Of a stretch of DNA of 64,000 nucleotides, positions 9,648 to 21,064 are shown one piece after another. How positions within the stretch are numbered: position 1 is the stretch's first letter; every line of letters starts with the position of its first letter. The position numbers and the translations under genes are program-made. The notes below the pieces were generated by a model. The model was not told the origin of the DNA. It ran no database searches and was given only the letters and a program-made list of their open reading frames with translations. Source of the stretch: Ornithodoros turicata (Eukaryota > Arthropoda > Arachnida > Ixodida > Argasidae); NCBI RefSeq assembly GCF_037126465.1, contig NC_088205.1, positions 24,563,982 to 24,627,981 of the forward strand. Reading direction: 5' to 3'.

Positions 9648-9838
9648 GTGTTAGCTTAGCTCAATTGGTAAGAACCCTGGACCGGTAATCCAAAAGATGT
9701 GGGTTCGAGTCCTGCAGCTGGCTAACCTTTTCAGTGACTTCCTTCTTTCATCATTAATTTCTTGGGCACTTGAGCCTTTGTATGTATTTGTCCTTTCTAT
9801 GTGTTCCAGCCTCAGAACATCAATTGCCATCATATCGC
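9648..9838 (+). repeat. tRNA-derived SINE (Ruka-like), tRNA part and full tail
   Basis: GTGTTAGCTTAGCTCAATTG (A-box-like), anticodon stem CTGGA with TCCAA (one mismatch), B-box-like GGGTTCGAGTCC, acceptor strand GGCTAAC, then the tail ending at CATCAATTGCCATCAT. Its head lies at 7262-7387, so LINE-B split this SINE. A CR1/L2-like LINE fragment begins straight after the tail. Confidence 0.85.
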
Positions 9839-10596
9839 TCGTATTTTTCGTGTCAAGATGGTTCCATCGACACATTTTTAAGAAATATTAAGGGTGCCCC
9901 AAAGGACGTTAAAGAAACTGTCTATGAGTCGTACATTCGTCCGGTTTTAGAATATTGTAGTGTGATTCGGGACCCAATGGAAAATGGTCTCAAGAACAAA
10001 CTTGAGAAGATCTAAAAACGAGCCGTTAGGTGGGTAACAGGCAACTACTCGCCTTATGTTAGGTCCTGTAGCTTACAGTCCGTGCTGGGTTGGACCATGT
10101 TAGAAACTCGTCGTAGGATAGCAAATCTCAGATTCTTTTTTGATATTTATCATGGTACCATCGCTATTTCGCGTGACCTTTATTTGATGTCCCCAAACTT
10201 CATTTCCGATCGACTAGATCACAAATGTAAAATTGAACCATGTCGTTTTCGCACATCTATGTTTCAAAATTCATTTTTTGTTCGCTCAATACTACATTGG
10301 AGCGTCCTTCCACGTGACCTTGTCCTCTCAAACTCGGGTACTCTGTTTTCACAAAAACTGTTTTTTTTTTTCTTTTCGGAGCAAGGGCACACACTTTGGT
10401 TAGATGTTTTACTTATCAAATCCGTGTCACTGATGTGATATCACGCTATACATGCTTTTGGCTCAATGCGTCTGTTGGCTCAATGCGTACTACGTGTTAT
10501 TGTATTTTGTTAGTACGGCATGTCGTGTACTGCACTCCTCCCTACGTAATTCCACTGATGTGGAGCAGTAGGGTATGACTGATAAATAAATAAATT
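9839..10596 (+). pseudogene. CR1/L2-like LINE, C-terminal RT tail and 3' end
   Basis: The first frame gives IDTFLRNIKGAPKDVKETVY, then SYIRPVLEYCSVIRDP and NKLEKI, then a stop where a glutamine codon (CAA to TAA) is expected, then KRAVRWVTGNYSPYVRSCSL and LETRRRIANLRFFFDIYHG, then FFVRSILHWSVLP. This order (thumb, connection, arginine-rich helix, WN-x-LP-like motif) is that of CR1/L2/Jockey-type C-termini. The 3' end is GATAAATAAATAAA at 10581-10594, a short tandem-repeat tail as in CR1/L2 elements. Severely 5'-truncated and inactive. Confidence 0.8.
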
Positions 10597-10599
10597 TTC

Positions 10600-11858
10600 G
10601 TTCGCGAAACAGACAGCTCGGTTCTCTTTCGTCTTAGTTCAGCCTCTTGTGTATTTCTTGGCTGTTGACACATCTGGAAGCTCAACTTTCGCTGTCGTGT
10701 CGGAAGGGACGGAACTATAATGGCACAGAATTATTTCGTCAACGGTGAAAATACTGTTGCACCTGTTATACTGTTGCACCAGGAAGATTAGCTTTTTTTA
10801 GTACAAAAATGTTATAGGCATTGTCAACACAAAGCAATAAACGTCACACGGATTCGTCGACAGCCACTGTTTCCTTTCTAGCTTCGTTCCCTGCACCTCC
10901 TGACACGTGTTGCTATTGCGCCACTGGTAGAAGGCCTTGGGAAGCACTTTAAATACACGCAAGAGAAGAGCAACTGCTAAGCACACGTTTCAGGTTCCAC
11001 GTTACAAGGTCGAGGCGATACAGTAGGACACACCGGCAAAGAAATGATATTTGGCGAGGATGTTTTCAGCAGTCACTATTTACTGTTAAGTTCGGTTTCC
11101 GAAGCTTCACTGGCAAGGAAAACGAGGTACTATAGGTGATGAAACGTGGGTTAAAAAATAGCTTTTGAGTTTTCCGCATGTTTCTGACGGCAGAAACCTA
11201 AGAATAACCGGGAGGTAAAAACAAACAAACGTCGAAAGCGCCGAAAGACAATTCATATATTCTCGCTGGTTGCCAGAGCGCTGAAAGAAACTGTGTAGCG
11301 CAGGTTCTTCAAACCTGCGTCACACTTTCCGCTTTATTTCGCCCAAATCGCCCGCGCGAATCTATTTAATTAATTATTGTAGTTTCGGGTCATCATTACA
11401 TAATTAGCTAATTGTTTAATTAAATATATTTTCTTCATGAATTCAGTAAACTAATAATATTAATAATCTGCTCATTTGGGCTCATGAACAGCACGTGTCC
11501 GAGAAATGAATTCGACATGGTTACAGTTGGGCTAATTGAAGCATGAAGTGCTTCCAGTATAGCCTTGTCGCACCGCGTCAACTGCTATGGAAAACATTGG
11601 GATAACTGCACAGAAACGAAGTTTGTCCATTTGTTGCGCAGGAAAACACTATATTGGATGTAACGTGTGAGATTACACTGGTTTAGATTACATAGAAAAA
11701 AGAAAACATGAAGATTACACTGCCAACGCGGTTAAGGCTGGCTGCTCCAATGCGGCATGTGGTGAGCTGTATCGGGGCAACACGTCTTTGTGGACAGCAA
11801 GAAAGCAACCGTATCACACATAGCGCAGGAGTGAGCTGCTTTCCTTCATGTCATACTA
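10600..11858. other. Unassigned spacer
   Basis: No gene or repeat recognised. An A/T-rich stretch lies at 11360-11470. Confidence 0.5.
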
Positions 11859-12095
11859 CACTGTTAAAACAGAACTTCACCACATAGCACGCTCCTAGCC
11901 AACCATCATACCGAATGATATCATTCTGTGTCATAATTTGTTGAAAACAGGAGGGAGGCGCCTATCTGGGACAAGATAATCTGTCCCAGATAGGCGCCTC
12001 CTCCCATTTTCAACAAATCAATGCACAGAATGATATCGTTCGGAATGGTGGTTGGCTAGGAGCGTGCTATGTGGTGAAGTTCTGTTTTAACAGTG
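11859..12095. mobile_element. Hairpin MITE copy 2 (family H, GTT-type ends)
   Basis: Termini CACTGTTAAAACAGAACTTC and its complement. The arms share GCACGCTCCTAGCCAACCAT with copy 1 but carry a different core (AGGCGCCTATCTGGGACA). TA at 11857-11858 and 12096-12097 forms the target duplication. The loop is near 11970. Non-coding. Confidence 0.9.
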
Positions 12096-12097
12096 TA

Positions 12098-13330
12098 GTG
12101 ACTTTAACGTAGGATCATTATTCACATTTCGCGCTCAATCATGTCATCGTTCCATAACTGATTCTGGCCAGTGTGCCCTGGGGTAGTAAGCCAGAAATTA
12201 AGTGGCAATGTTCCTCACCTATTGTCACTACGTGTATCTGTTGTTGGAAGAAACTACAGCCGTTCGAATTTCTGCTGTGTCCATATTCCATCCTATTTTG
12301 CATCTGGTATCAGGATATTTAATGTGCGTTTTGTATCTTGCCGTATTCAGATATATCCTGACAATGAGGGCTTCCAAATGTTGTACCTATTACTACCAAC
12401 CCAATTAAACCACAACACAATGGAATGTTATCCAGGAACTCCACTTTCTCGGAGGACAAAAATGTTTTATTTATGCGGCACAACGCATAATCTGTTGATA
12501 AAGCGCAGCTCTGTCACCATCATGAAAGGAGGACACTATTCCAACTGTGTGAAACTTTGTAAAAGCTCACCTCAGAAACGGGCATGCTTTTCCTAACGTG
12601 TTATTCCATAATCAATTAGGTTGACATTAATCCAGCCTGAAGTCCCAGTACGGTAAATGCCGAAACCCTGTGCGCGGTAAGCGCCGACGAAACGAGGGTT
12701 CTCGTTCAAGAATTTGGAGTCCATAAGTATGAATTCCCACGAGTTATTTGGTCTGAGGTGCAGTTTGAAAGTACAAAGCATAAGGTAAGAAAATAAGTCA
12801 GCGCACGTCATTATTTGTTTTTGAATCATAAAATAAAGTTATTGTTGTTTGTTTTCGAAGAGGTGAGATCCTCGAACCATCATTGCAGAGTACACCGATA
12901 AACAAAAAAAAAAAAAAAAAGAAAAAATTTTTCGATATTACACAGCATTGCAAGTTACACAGTTTGAAAGCATCTTGGTTTCTCAAGACATGCATGGAAG
13001 AAACCGACAGAACGAAGATACGTATAAAGCACAAATACCTACCATCTCTTTTGTTTTCTTTCCAAAGGCGCGGTCAGTGTTGCTCTCGTTACACGTTACA
13101 AGTATACTCCACAAACCACGTAATAAACGTCTACCCGATTTTTATCCGAAACCGAGTAAAAGAAAACAGAAACGTTTTCGCAAGAGCGCCGGAATGTCGA
13201 CACTCCTTCCCGTCAGATAAAACGGAAAGGAAAAAGCACGGTCGCGGACAGGCACTTGCCCGCAACGCGAAAAATTGCTGTCTAGCAATTTGATCGTTTG
13301 TCTCACAATAAAACAGTCGCTTAACTTTCT
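12098..13330. other. Unassigned spacer
   Basis: No supported gene. The ORF at 12171-12596 shows no domain, and a different frame is also open there. A poly(A) tract lies at 12903-12920. Confidence 0.5.
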
Positions 13331-13339
13331 TTTTTTTTT

Positions 13340-13600
13340 TAATTCGGTGTTAGCGCACCGAAGCAACTGTGGCTATGAGCGGCGTACAGAAGTGGACAGA
13401 TGGAGAGAGAACAACAGAATCGAGCGGGGCACAGGGGGAGGCTACTATGTGTTCTGGGCCGACTTCAGAGGGAATTGTGCCGACATTCGTCTGAAAAGTC
13501 TGCGGGAAAACCCATGGAGAACCTCAGACAGCGCAGCTGGTGGTAGGATATGAACCCACGACGTCCCAGTCTGTCTTCTCCAGCACCACCTCTTTTTGTG
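13340..13600 (+). repeat. Dispersed repeat family R1, longest copy
   Basis: Begins with TTCGGTGTTAGCGCACCGAA and CAACTGTGGCTATGAGCGGC. The same words occur at 33222-33290 (plus) and, inverted, at 20430-20485. This copy continues through CATGGAGAACCTCAGACAGC to a tRNA-like B-box complement (GGATATGAACCCACGACG), suggesting a tRNA-related SINE read from its 3' side. Non-coding. Confidence 0.6.
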
Positions 13601-14246
13601 CGAAACCGTTATTTGTCTTATAGGAAACACACTCACAAATCTGTCCCGCACATCAGTATGCAATACTCTGCCCTTCATGAATGGTGGCGAATGATGGCAT
13701 TTCAACACAGTAAAACAACGACCTCTATGCGCTACATATGTATGAATCACTTTCTCTTCCATCTCAACGACGGATAACATGACCCCTCCTGGCGCATTGC
13801 TGTGCTCCGCACATACCAAGCACTCGGTGGGATAAACATCGTTCACATGATATTGTTTGCAGCTGGACAAACAGTTGCTGGCATTTTAATTTCGCGGAAC
13901 ATTGACGACACATAATAGTCTTGGTACGGTTAGATGTCCGCGACGGCGGAGCAGAATTAGTTTTCCATGTGATTTCTTCAGTTGTGCGTGATCGCATTAA
14001 GCAGACCGTGCACATTCCACTCCCCAAAAGGTGTAGCATATACAGTTACTTTTCATCCTCGAACAGTAGTAGCGGACCACTACAACTGTACACTGTACAC
14101 TGCTGTACGTTGTCTGTATGCTATTGTGCATAGACGTTCACAAGTTCATGCATTTTAATATGATGTTGGTCAGCTAGAAATCTACTCGCCTATAATGCTT
14201 CCATCACACTTTAAATATCTCGTTATCGTGCTGAGAAAATTCAATG
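13601..14246. other. Unassigned spacer
   Basis: No gene or repeat recognised. Confidence 0.5.
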
Positions 14247-14575
14247 CAATGCATCTCTAAGAACATCAACCTCAACTGATTAAAACACGCGTTAATTTGT
14301 ATAAACAGTAAACATTGCCGTTGTGCCGAAAATTAACTTGTATGCATGGCGTTTCACATGGCACGGGTTCAACAGTGTTTGACCTTCACCACGTACTACA
14401 CGACTCATTCGCAATGCATCTCTAAGAACATCAAACTCATCTGATTAAAACACGCGTTAAATTGTATAAGCAATAAACATTGCCGTTGTGCCCAAAATTA
14501 ACTTGTATGCATGGCGTTTCACATGACATGGGTTCAACAGTGTTTGACCTTCACCACGTACTACACGACTCATTC
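14247..14575. repeat. Tandem duplication, two units of about 164 bp
   Basis: The unit starting near AATGCATCTCTAAGAACATC (14247) repeats at about 14411 with few differences, both ending in CACGTACTACACGACTCATT. The unit contains CATGGCGTTTCACATG. No ORF spans it. Confidence 0.85.
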
Positions 14576-15105
14576 GCATTCAACATCCTTCCTCTACCGC
14601 CACATGAGTGCGATAATAATAATTTTTTTCATCACAAGATTGAAGGGAAAGATATCAAACCGTCATCCTGATCACGGTCTATTCCAGCCGTCATCCTGAC
14701 ATCCACAGCAAGGAACAGTTTATGCAGGCAAACTTCACAACTAACGGCCGAAAACAAGGCGCTGCGACGCCTTACCCGTGGCTATTTCCAACGCTGGCGT
14801 CATGCACGTGCACGGCTGTCCCTGTCGAGTCTCTTCAGGGCTTAAGGGGAATTGTGTTGATCCACTCTCTGTCGACCGAGAGAAGACGCCGTCTGTCTCA
14901 ATCGTGTTGCGATAATATTTTTTAGTCTCAATCCAGAAACTCCATAGATCGAAGGATTTTGTCAAGAGCTTAGCTGTTCATGTGTTCCAGCAAAATCTAC
15001 TAGCGTAAAATTTGGCTCAGCAATAATGGTAATGCTCCATCAAGGGGCACTTGAGATATATCCCATAAGTAAATATTCATGATGCGTAAGCCACATAATA
15101 AATAA
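14576..15105. other. Unassigned spacer
   Basis: No gene or repeat recognised. Confidence 0.5.
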
Positions 15106-15109
15106 ACAC

Positions 15110-16215
15110 AAAGTACAACAACAACAACATATATATTGTGATGATGAAGTGGGGAGGTTTTCCACTCTATGAGTGGAACGCTACCCCATAGCTAGGGGTC
15201 TAATATGAGTGGTGACAATGATCAGTGATGACGATGAGAGATGACGGGAATGATCGAAGTGGCGATGACGATGCTTGACGTGATCGTGGTGGTGGGAGTG
15301 TCCGAGGGCGCTGCTGGGGTCATAGTGAGTCCTTTAGGCCTGTCGCCTCAAAGAAGTCAACCACGTGACGTAAGGCCGTCCTGGAGTCGGCCGCGGTGTC
15401 CCAAGGACCGAGGATGGTCGACAAGTTGAAGGGGCGGCAGCCAAGGGTGGCAAGCTGCGACTGCAGTGCACGCCTCTCGTTGAGATAGGTCCGGCAGCTG
15501 AGGAGTATGTGCTCAACGTTGGCAAGTACGCCACACTCGTTGCACATAGGGCTATCCTCACAGCCTAGCTGGTATCGATAGGACGGAGTGAAGGCCACAT
15601 TCAGACGTAGCCTGTGGATGAGTGACTTCAGAGGACGAGGAAGCTTTGCAGGCAGTCGGTATGACAGCGTTGGGTCTACATTCCCCAAAGAGGACATAGT
15701 TGGAATGTCGTGTTGCCACTGTAGGGTAGACCAGGAATCGGACAAATGCCTGAGGAGGGATCTTCTGTCTCCTCTCGAGAGTATAATGGGCATAGAAGGT
15801 CGTTGTTGGTGTGCAGCGGCAGCGGCAGCGTCGGCCTCGTGGTTCCCAGTTATTCCGCAATGCCCTGGAACCCACTGAAAGGCAACGTAGTGGGAGCGAT
15901 CTTGTAGGGACTTCAGGGCGCACAGGATGTCTATCACCACTGAGGCAAGGGAACCGCGGATGCCCATGTTCTTAATGCACAGGAGAGCTGCTTTGGAGTC
16001 TGTGTAAATTACCCAGTGCCGCGGTTCACAGTCTTCCGCATATGTCAAAAATAACAAGATAGCATAAAGTTCAGCGGATGTCGATGAGGTACGGTGAGAT
16101 AGACGACACCCACGTGTAACAGACTGTGATGGAATGGCAAAGGCTGAAGATGAAGTGTCCCTGGTCGACGATCCACAACACAAAGTACATTTGCATCGCA
16201 TCTGTGCAAAACTTC
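15110..16215 (-). mobile_element. I-group LINE, RNase H tail and 3' UTR
   Basis: Minus-strand element: RNase H and zinc domain (15320-16201), 3' UTR with CCCCACTTCATCATCAC, and a (GTT)n tail at about 15116-15130 on plus (ACAACAACAAC). Related 3' UTRs are seen at 40240-40000 and 62470-62590. The RT and ORF1 are missing, so it is 5'-truncated. Confidence 0.85.
15320..16201 (-). pseudogene. RNase H domain and C-terminal zinc motif of an I-group LINE
   Basis: A 293-residue open stretch. RNase H signatures in order: GSSTRDTSSSAFAIP near residues 10-25 (the first catalytic Asp, usually in TDGS, appears replaced, reading CCGS), SAELYAILLFLTYAED (catalytic Glu), WVIYTDSKAALLCIKN (second Asp), VAFQWVPGHCGITGNHEAD (the loop histidine and last Asp). 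Then a conserved linker (HRLRLNVAFTPSYRYQLG) and CNECGVLANVEHILLSC, a C-x2-C-x7-H-x4-C zinc motif, ending in VVDFFEATGLKDSL. The RNase H would remove RNA from the RNA-DNA hybrid during integration. Apart from the first Asp this tail is well preserved. I or R1 groups are both possible. Confidence 0.85.
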
Positions 16216-17990
16216 GGTAAGACTTCCGTTATACCATATCAAAGCGTAGTTACAAGTATTCAGACTAAATAGAGCTGTGGCAAAGTTGCTTTTCAAGGTA
16301 ACACTTCATATCAATCTTCGTAATACGTATTTTACAAACATGCCGAATGTGGTGCTTCGGTAGTTACTTGGTTACTTTCTGCCCACGCCCCTGTTGACTT
16401 ACTCAGTAGCGAGTTTCAGTAAAGCTGATCAATAGTTAAAAATCTTCTTGGAGCCAAAAAGTGCATATTTGAATCATCCTATGACATAAAAATACAAATA
16501 CAAGTACAAAAATACGAATAATATTGTCTCTGGCACCGATATGCCCCTGTAAAGCGTGCTTTGCGTGCGTAGCACCGGCTCCTTGCGAAAAAGCCTACTT
16601 AACACGACGTAACATGTTTATTTATTTTCTTTATTTTTTTCGTTCATTCATGTCAGTGACAGTCACAACGGGGCTCTGTTCTCGCGGGGACTATCCTCTT
16701 CTCACATTGCATGCTTTTCTTGCGCATTTCTTTTTATCATAACTTCCCAGTGACGAAACCATTACAGCAGTGGAAGGTATGATATGAAAGCTTGATAGGT
16801 AGTTTAATTTCGTAGGAGATGTTGTAAATGCTAGTAGCTCTTGACGATGTTTTGTGCCGACCCCGCACTTCCCCACTACCTTCACTGCTTTCGTCACAAA
16901 GTTTGAACACTCTAAACGTGCTCCTTTACACTTTAAACTCCTGTTAGTTGCTTAAAACAATTTTTGTGAGAAAGGTGCCGCAGCGTTGCGAAAGGCAGTC
17001 CTTCACTTAACTTGTCAAATATACTTATTTAAATAACCGAACGTTTTAGCGCACTTCAATCCTCAACGATCTGCATCTAGACAACAAATAAAGTATTTAA
17101 GACTATTAAAGTTACCGGAAAGCTTATTGATCCATGTCACCAGAATGCGAAAATACCCAGACAAGCAACGAGCAAAGCCCACTTATTCACAACAGCACTA
17201 AATTCTTTGAGTCCTCCGCGATATTTAAAAGTTGTACTCACTTGATGAATCCTCTCCATTAAGTATCGCTGTTGCAAGGTGTAGCGTTGCTCCTTTTCGC
17301 CTTCTTTCTTCTTTATTTTCTTTCCTCTTCCTCGTTTTCTCACCGGCGCATCGAAACGTCAAACGTCACAGCACGGGGAAGTATGACCTCGAAACTGATC
17401 GCCCTCGCAGTCAATCCATGTGCTCCAACGGCGCTTGTTTTGACGGGCCAGCAGCCCCGTCGCGTCTCGCACTGTTGCATCTTCGCGAGCCCCACTTCGT
17501 TTATATTGCTCGCGTGGGCGACACTCTGATCGGCCCAGGGGCATGCCGGGAAGTTGCCACGTGACCGTGAGAGCCGCGAGAGTTCCGGGAGAGTGAAAAG
17601 GCGACCAGAGAGAAGGCGTGAGAGGGGTGTTGTAGCGCACGTTGGAAATTCGTCTGAATTGGTGACAGCTAAGTGGATGGAGCAATGTAATATGTCGCAC
17701 TTTGAAGTGTTTAAGTTTAAAGATATAGTGGTAAGGATAAGATGAAGCTGGAAGTAGGTCTATCTACGTGTTACCACCATGGGTTCCGTGATGACATTGT
17801 GGGTGGTTCCCGAAGAGCATGATGCAATGGAAAGGAAGGCAAAGTGATCGAGACCTCGCTGGGCACGTAGGATATTGTTATGCATGGCTATGACTTCCAT
17901 TACTGCAGCGCTTCTTACAGCGAACGACGCGTGAGCTGTGTGTCATTATTAGTAGCTTAGCGCGGGTGTTGCTGTTGAGTTTGAGTTTCA
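16216..17990. other. Unassigned spacer
   Basis: No supported gene. 17350-17650 is more G/C-rich than its surroundings and contains a CACGTGAC motif, but there is no convincing exon beside it. Confidence 0.4.
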
Positions 17991-17994
17991 GTTT

Positions 17995-18135
17995 GAATGG
18001 TAAAAAAAAGGGGAGAAACTGAATTCGTCAACCGACGAATTCTGTTGTACTCCCATAATGAGCCCCTAAATGAATGAGCCCCCCAGAAACGAAGAGAAAA
18101 TAACAAGAAAAATGAAAAGGTAAAAAAAAAAAAAA
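17995..18135 (+). repeat. Dispersed repeat family R3, diverged copy
   Basis: The words GGGGAGAAACTGAATTCG and TTCTGTTGTACTCC match, with changes, the better copies at 48295-48510 and 61530-61735. Ends in an A run at 18123-18138. Confidence 0.45.
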
Positions 18136-18234
18136 AACATCACCCCTCCCTCTCCCCGAACTGCATATGCACGTGGATATCTACACACAACCTACACATG
18201 CCTAGCACGCCGTCCTAAAATACACGAACGGACG

Positions 18235-18400
18235 CGAACCCAATGCTGGTGTACCCGCGTTTACCCGCAGATGCCCGCACAGTTTTGCTATTTGCGGGTA
18301 CAAATTCAGTGTCGCCGCATGTTGCGGGTAGAATGCGGGTGTAGCCGCAATGCGTCTGTAGGTAGTGCGGGTGAACCCGCGTTACTCGCATCCACTAAAC
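18235..18400. repeat. Short-word island: ACCCGC / GCGGGT
   Basis: The hexamer GCGGGT or its complement recurs about every 10-25 bp in both orientations (ACCCGCGTTTACCCGCAG, TTGCGGGTAGAATGCGGGTG). Spacing is irregular, so it is not an ordinary minisatellite. A second patch lies at 18935-19015. Confidence 0.7.
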
Positions 18401-18715
18401 TAACCTTTTGTCACCCTAACTTACTGAATTAATTTTGGCATGTTCTGCACTTTTCACAAAGAAAAATATCTGAAAAAGTAAACTTTTTCACATATCCCAT
18501 GCTCATGTAGCCTTTCACTGGAGCACCTGTGGTTCTGAATTAACTGACAAATTCGACATCGAACATTAAGCGAAACGGCACTTACTCGTGAAAATTCCTA
18601 TCGCTCCTTTCAACGCAACTCTGTCCGGCAACACACGAGCCGATAACCTCACAATATGGCGATCAAACTGTTCTAGCTGTTCCCATATGCCAATCGTTCT
18701 CACACGGATACCGTA

Positions 18716-18815
18716 AAAATAGAACTTCACCGCATGACACACTCAGAAAGAACCTTAATCCACAATCATGTTGTTCTCTTGTCCGATTTGTTTTACAGTT
18801 TTGCTATTCGCCAGT
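18716..18815. mobile_element. Degraded left half of a family H hairpin MITE
   Basis: AGAACTTCACCGCATGACAC followed by CACAATCATG and TGTCCGATTTGTTTT matches the left arm of copy 1 with many changes. No right arm is visible. Confidence 0.5.
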
Positions 18816-18934
18816 AGAAATTGCGAGGCAGAAATGGTAGGTTAAAACGATAACGAAGATGGGCTCACTAATTCTGTGACTCATCTAATCAGTCAACAAC
18901 ACAAAATTGAGAGGCGCTGCAGGTTCTGGATAAA

Positions 18935-19015
18935 ATGTGTGTGTAACCGCACTGCGTCCGCGGGTAGCTCGGGTATACTTGCATCACATATGCCGCGGGT
19001 TGTGGGTGCGGGTAC
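18935..19015. repeat. Second ACCCGC / GCGGGT patch
   Basis: Contains CCGCGGGTAGCTCGGGTAT and TGCGGGTACG, the same word family as 18235-18400. A C run of about 17 follows at 19066-19083. Confidence 0.6.
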
Positions 19016-19083
19016 GAATAACGCCGTTGTTCTTGCTTAGGAGCAATCCCGAAATTCGCGGTCTCCCCCCCCCCCCCCCCCCC

Positions 19084-19736
19084 GCCGGCGCACTCCGCCA
19101 CTATGCGGGAGGCTGCCTTACAGGATGTGAATTCAATGGGAGACAGAGTTTATGCCAATTAACAGCAAAACAGAATACAATTTTTAAGATGTCATCGTAT
19201 CGTCTAATAGAGAAGAACATAATGTAAAGAACCCCTGGAGACATGAAAGGCGCTAGCAGAATATAAACCTAGTGCGCCCTGGCCAAATTAATTTTAATGC
19301 ATTGCGCCTTTAGGGATTCTGTCGATTTTTTGCACAGCGCCCATGTTTAGACTTCGATTTTTCGACAAAGACATTCATATCCTGGAAATGTCATTGCCTA
19401 TTTTCGTTCAGTACGTCCTCCAGGCCACATACCAACCACGGCACGATGTGTGAGTGTTAATCCTGATGCACCCAGGGCCTTCAAAGTTGCAACTCAGACA
19501 GGGTTCCCCTCCTAAACGCTCGACGGACTAAGTCCCAGCATTATCGTAATACGCATGCGCTGAGACTGTACGGTCGGTCTGAAGCAGTTCGAAAGGCAAA
19601 CGGTCATTTTTTCCAGAATTCGAAAGGGCTGACAGAATAGACAACTTTATGTTGAGTGAGTAATATAAAAATGATACCGTTTTGTATTTTATACCTCTTT
19701 TATATACACACTAACAACTACAACTTGATAAAATTG
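19084..19736. other. Unassigned spacer
   Basis: No gene or repeat recognised. Confidence 0.5.
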
Positions 19737-20130
19737 TCCCTTTCGAGTGCCGTTTTGGAAGCGATTTTGTCAAACGCGACCTCTCAGGGTGCAACTGGGC
19801 AACAAGGTACGGGGTTCAAACCCCGTGATCTTACTTTCACACATACATATTACTAAATTAGCATAGGACATCTTTAATATTATTTTTATATCAAATGATA
19901 TTAAGCCCTGAAGTTGACGAAATCGGCTACTTGGCCATTTCGAGTGCCGTTTTGGAAGCGATTTTGTCAAACGCGACCTCTCAGGGTGCAACAGGGGAAG
20001 ATACGGGGTTCCAACCCCGTGATCTTACTTTCACGTATACCTTTTACGAAATCTGCTTAGGACATCTTTAATATCATTTTTATACCATGATATTAAGCCC
20101 CGAAGTTGACGAAATTCGCCATTTCGCCAA
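19737..20130. repeat. Tandem duplication, two units of about 197 and 190 bp
   Basis: The unit begins TTTCGAGTGCCGTTTTGGAA (19741) and repeats from 19938. Each copy contains GGGGTTC, then A or C, AACCCCGTGATC, a good match to a pol III B box, and ends near GAAGTTGACGAAAT. This could be a dimeric tRNA-related SINE, but no A box is obvious. Confidence 0.8.
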
Positions 20131-21060
20131 TCGCCACCGGCGATATTCTACGCTGTTCCAGTTTCTACTCCCCTATAGGTACAGGCTATACTCAATCCCA
20201 TGCCAGTCTTCATACCATGGATCCATACAACTGGTTATACAATAAACATTGGAGTTCTAGTTGAAGGCTATAGGCTGGGATGGAAGGAACGGGTCGCACC
20301 ATCAAACCGCGTTATTGTTGTTTCGTTTCAAGCTGATCTATACTCGCTGATTGCTATGCAATTTATTTTTGGAGCACCTTACATTTTCCACGTATAACTA
20401 TACTACGGAATACAACAGACATCTGTCGACGTCTGTACGCCGCTCATAGCCGCAGTTACTTCGCGGCACTAACACAATAAAAAAAAAATACATCAAGATC
20501 CGTACGGTGCATCCGATGCACCCTACATTCGTAGTTGTAAGGGACGAATGTCGCCTCGGTAGAAATGCTTTCACCCGCTGGGTGACGTCACGGAAATGTT
20601 TCCTTTCCAGGCGAGGGGCGGCAGTCGTGCATTGTCATTCAGAGATGCGATAACACACCACCGAACGCTTTTCAAAATGAACACCCAGAAAAACGCTCAT
20701 TTTCGTGTTATTTTGGTTTCGTCACTGATTTTCCTACCTGCGGAAGGCAAAATCTATTGACATGGGACTTAGAAACTGCAACATCTGTTGTAATTGTCTG
20801 TTCTTGTGTTGTTGTAAATTGCCGTGTGACCTATCCACCTGCGACTATACCTACAAGTATGGGTAAACAGTATTGTAAATACACTAAAATAAAATTCACT
20901 CAGTGTTCTCCACTTCTTCACCGCCTCGTGTGTCGGTGACTTGCTGTATTCCTACTCACTGCTGGGATGGGTTTGGGAATATACGCGCCTTCGATTCGGA
21001 ATGTATTTAGTTCTGCACCAAAATCTCTGGTCCAACGAAGTCGCGTTTGATCAAACCACT
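20131..21060. other. Mostly unassigned; inverted R1 repeat at 20430-20485
   Basis: The complement of 20430-20485 carries the R1 words TGTTAGTGCCGCGAAG and GGCTATGAGCGGCGTACAGA. Otherwise nothing is recognised. Confidence 0.5.
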
Positions 21061-21064
21061 GCCA

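Noticed and set aside
9651..9722. A functional tRNA gene
   Set aside because: The tRNA-like fold is attached to a conserved SINE tail, recurs at four other places in the window, and has a mismatch in its anticodon stem. It is the tRNA-derived part of a SINE.
12171..12596. 141-codon ORF as a gene
   Set aside because: Another frame is open over half of it, there is no known motif, and the codon pattern looks random.
13445..13870. 141-codon minus-strand ORF as a gene
   Set aside because: Half of it lies in repeat family R1, which is present in other copies with broken frames.
17350..17700. Host promoter or CpG-rich 5' exon
   Set aside because: Only a modest G/C rise and one CACGTG motif; no TATA, initiator or exon-like ORF in support.
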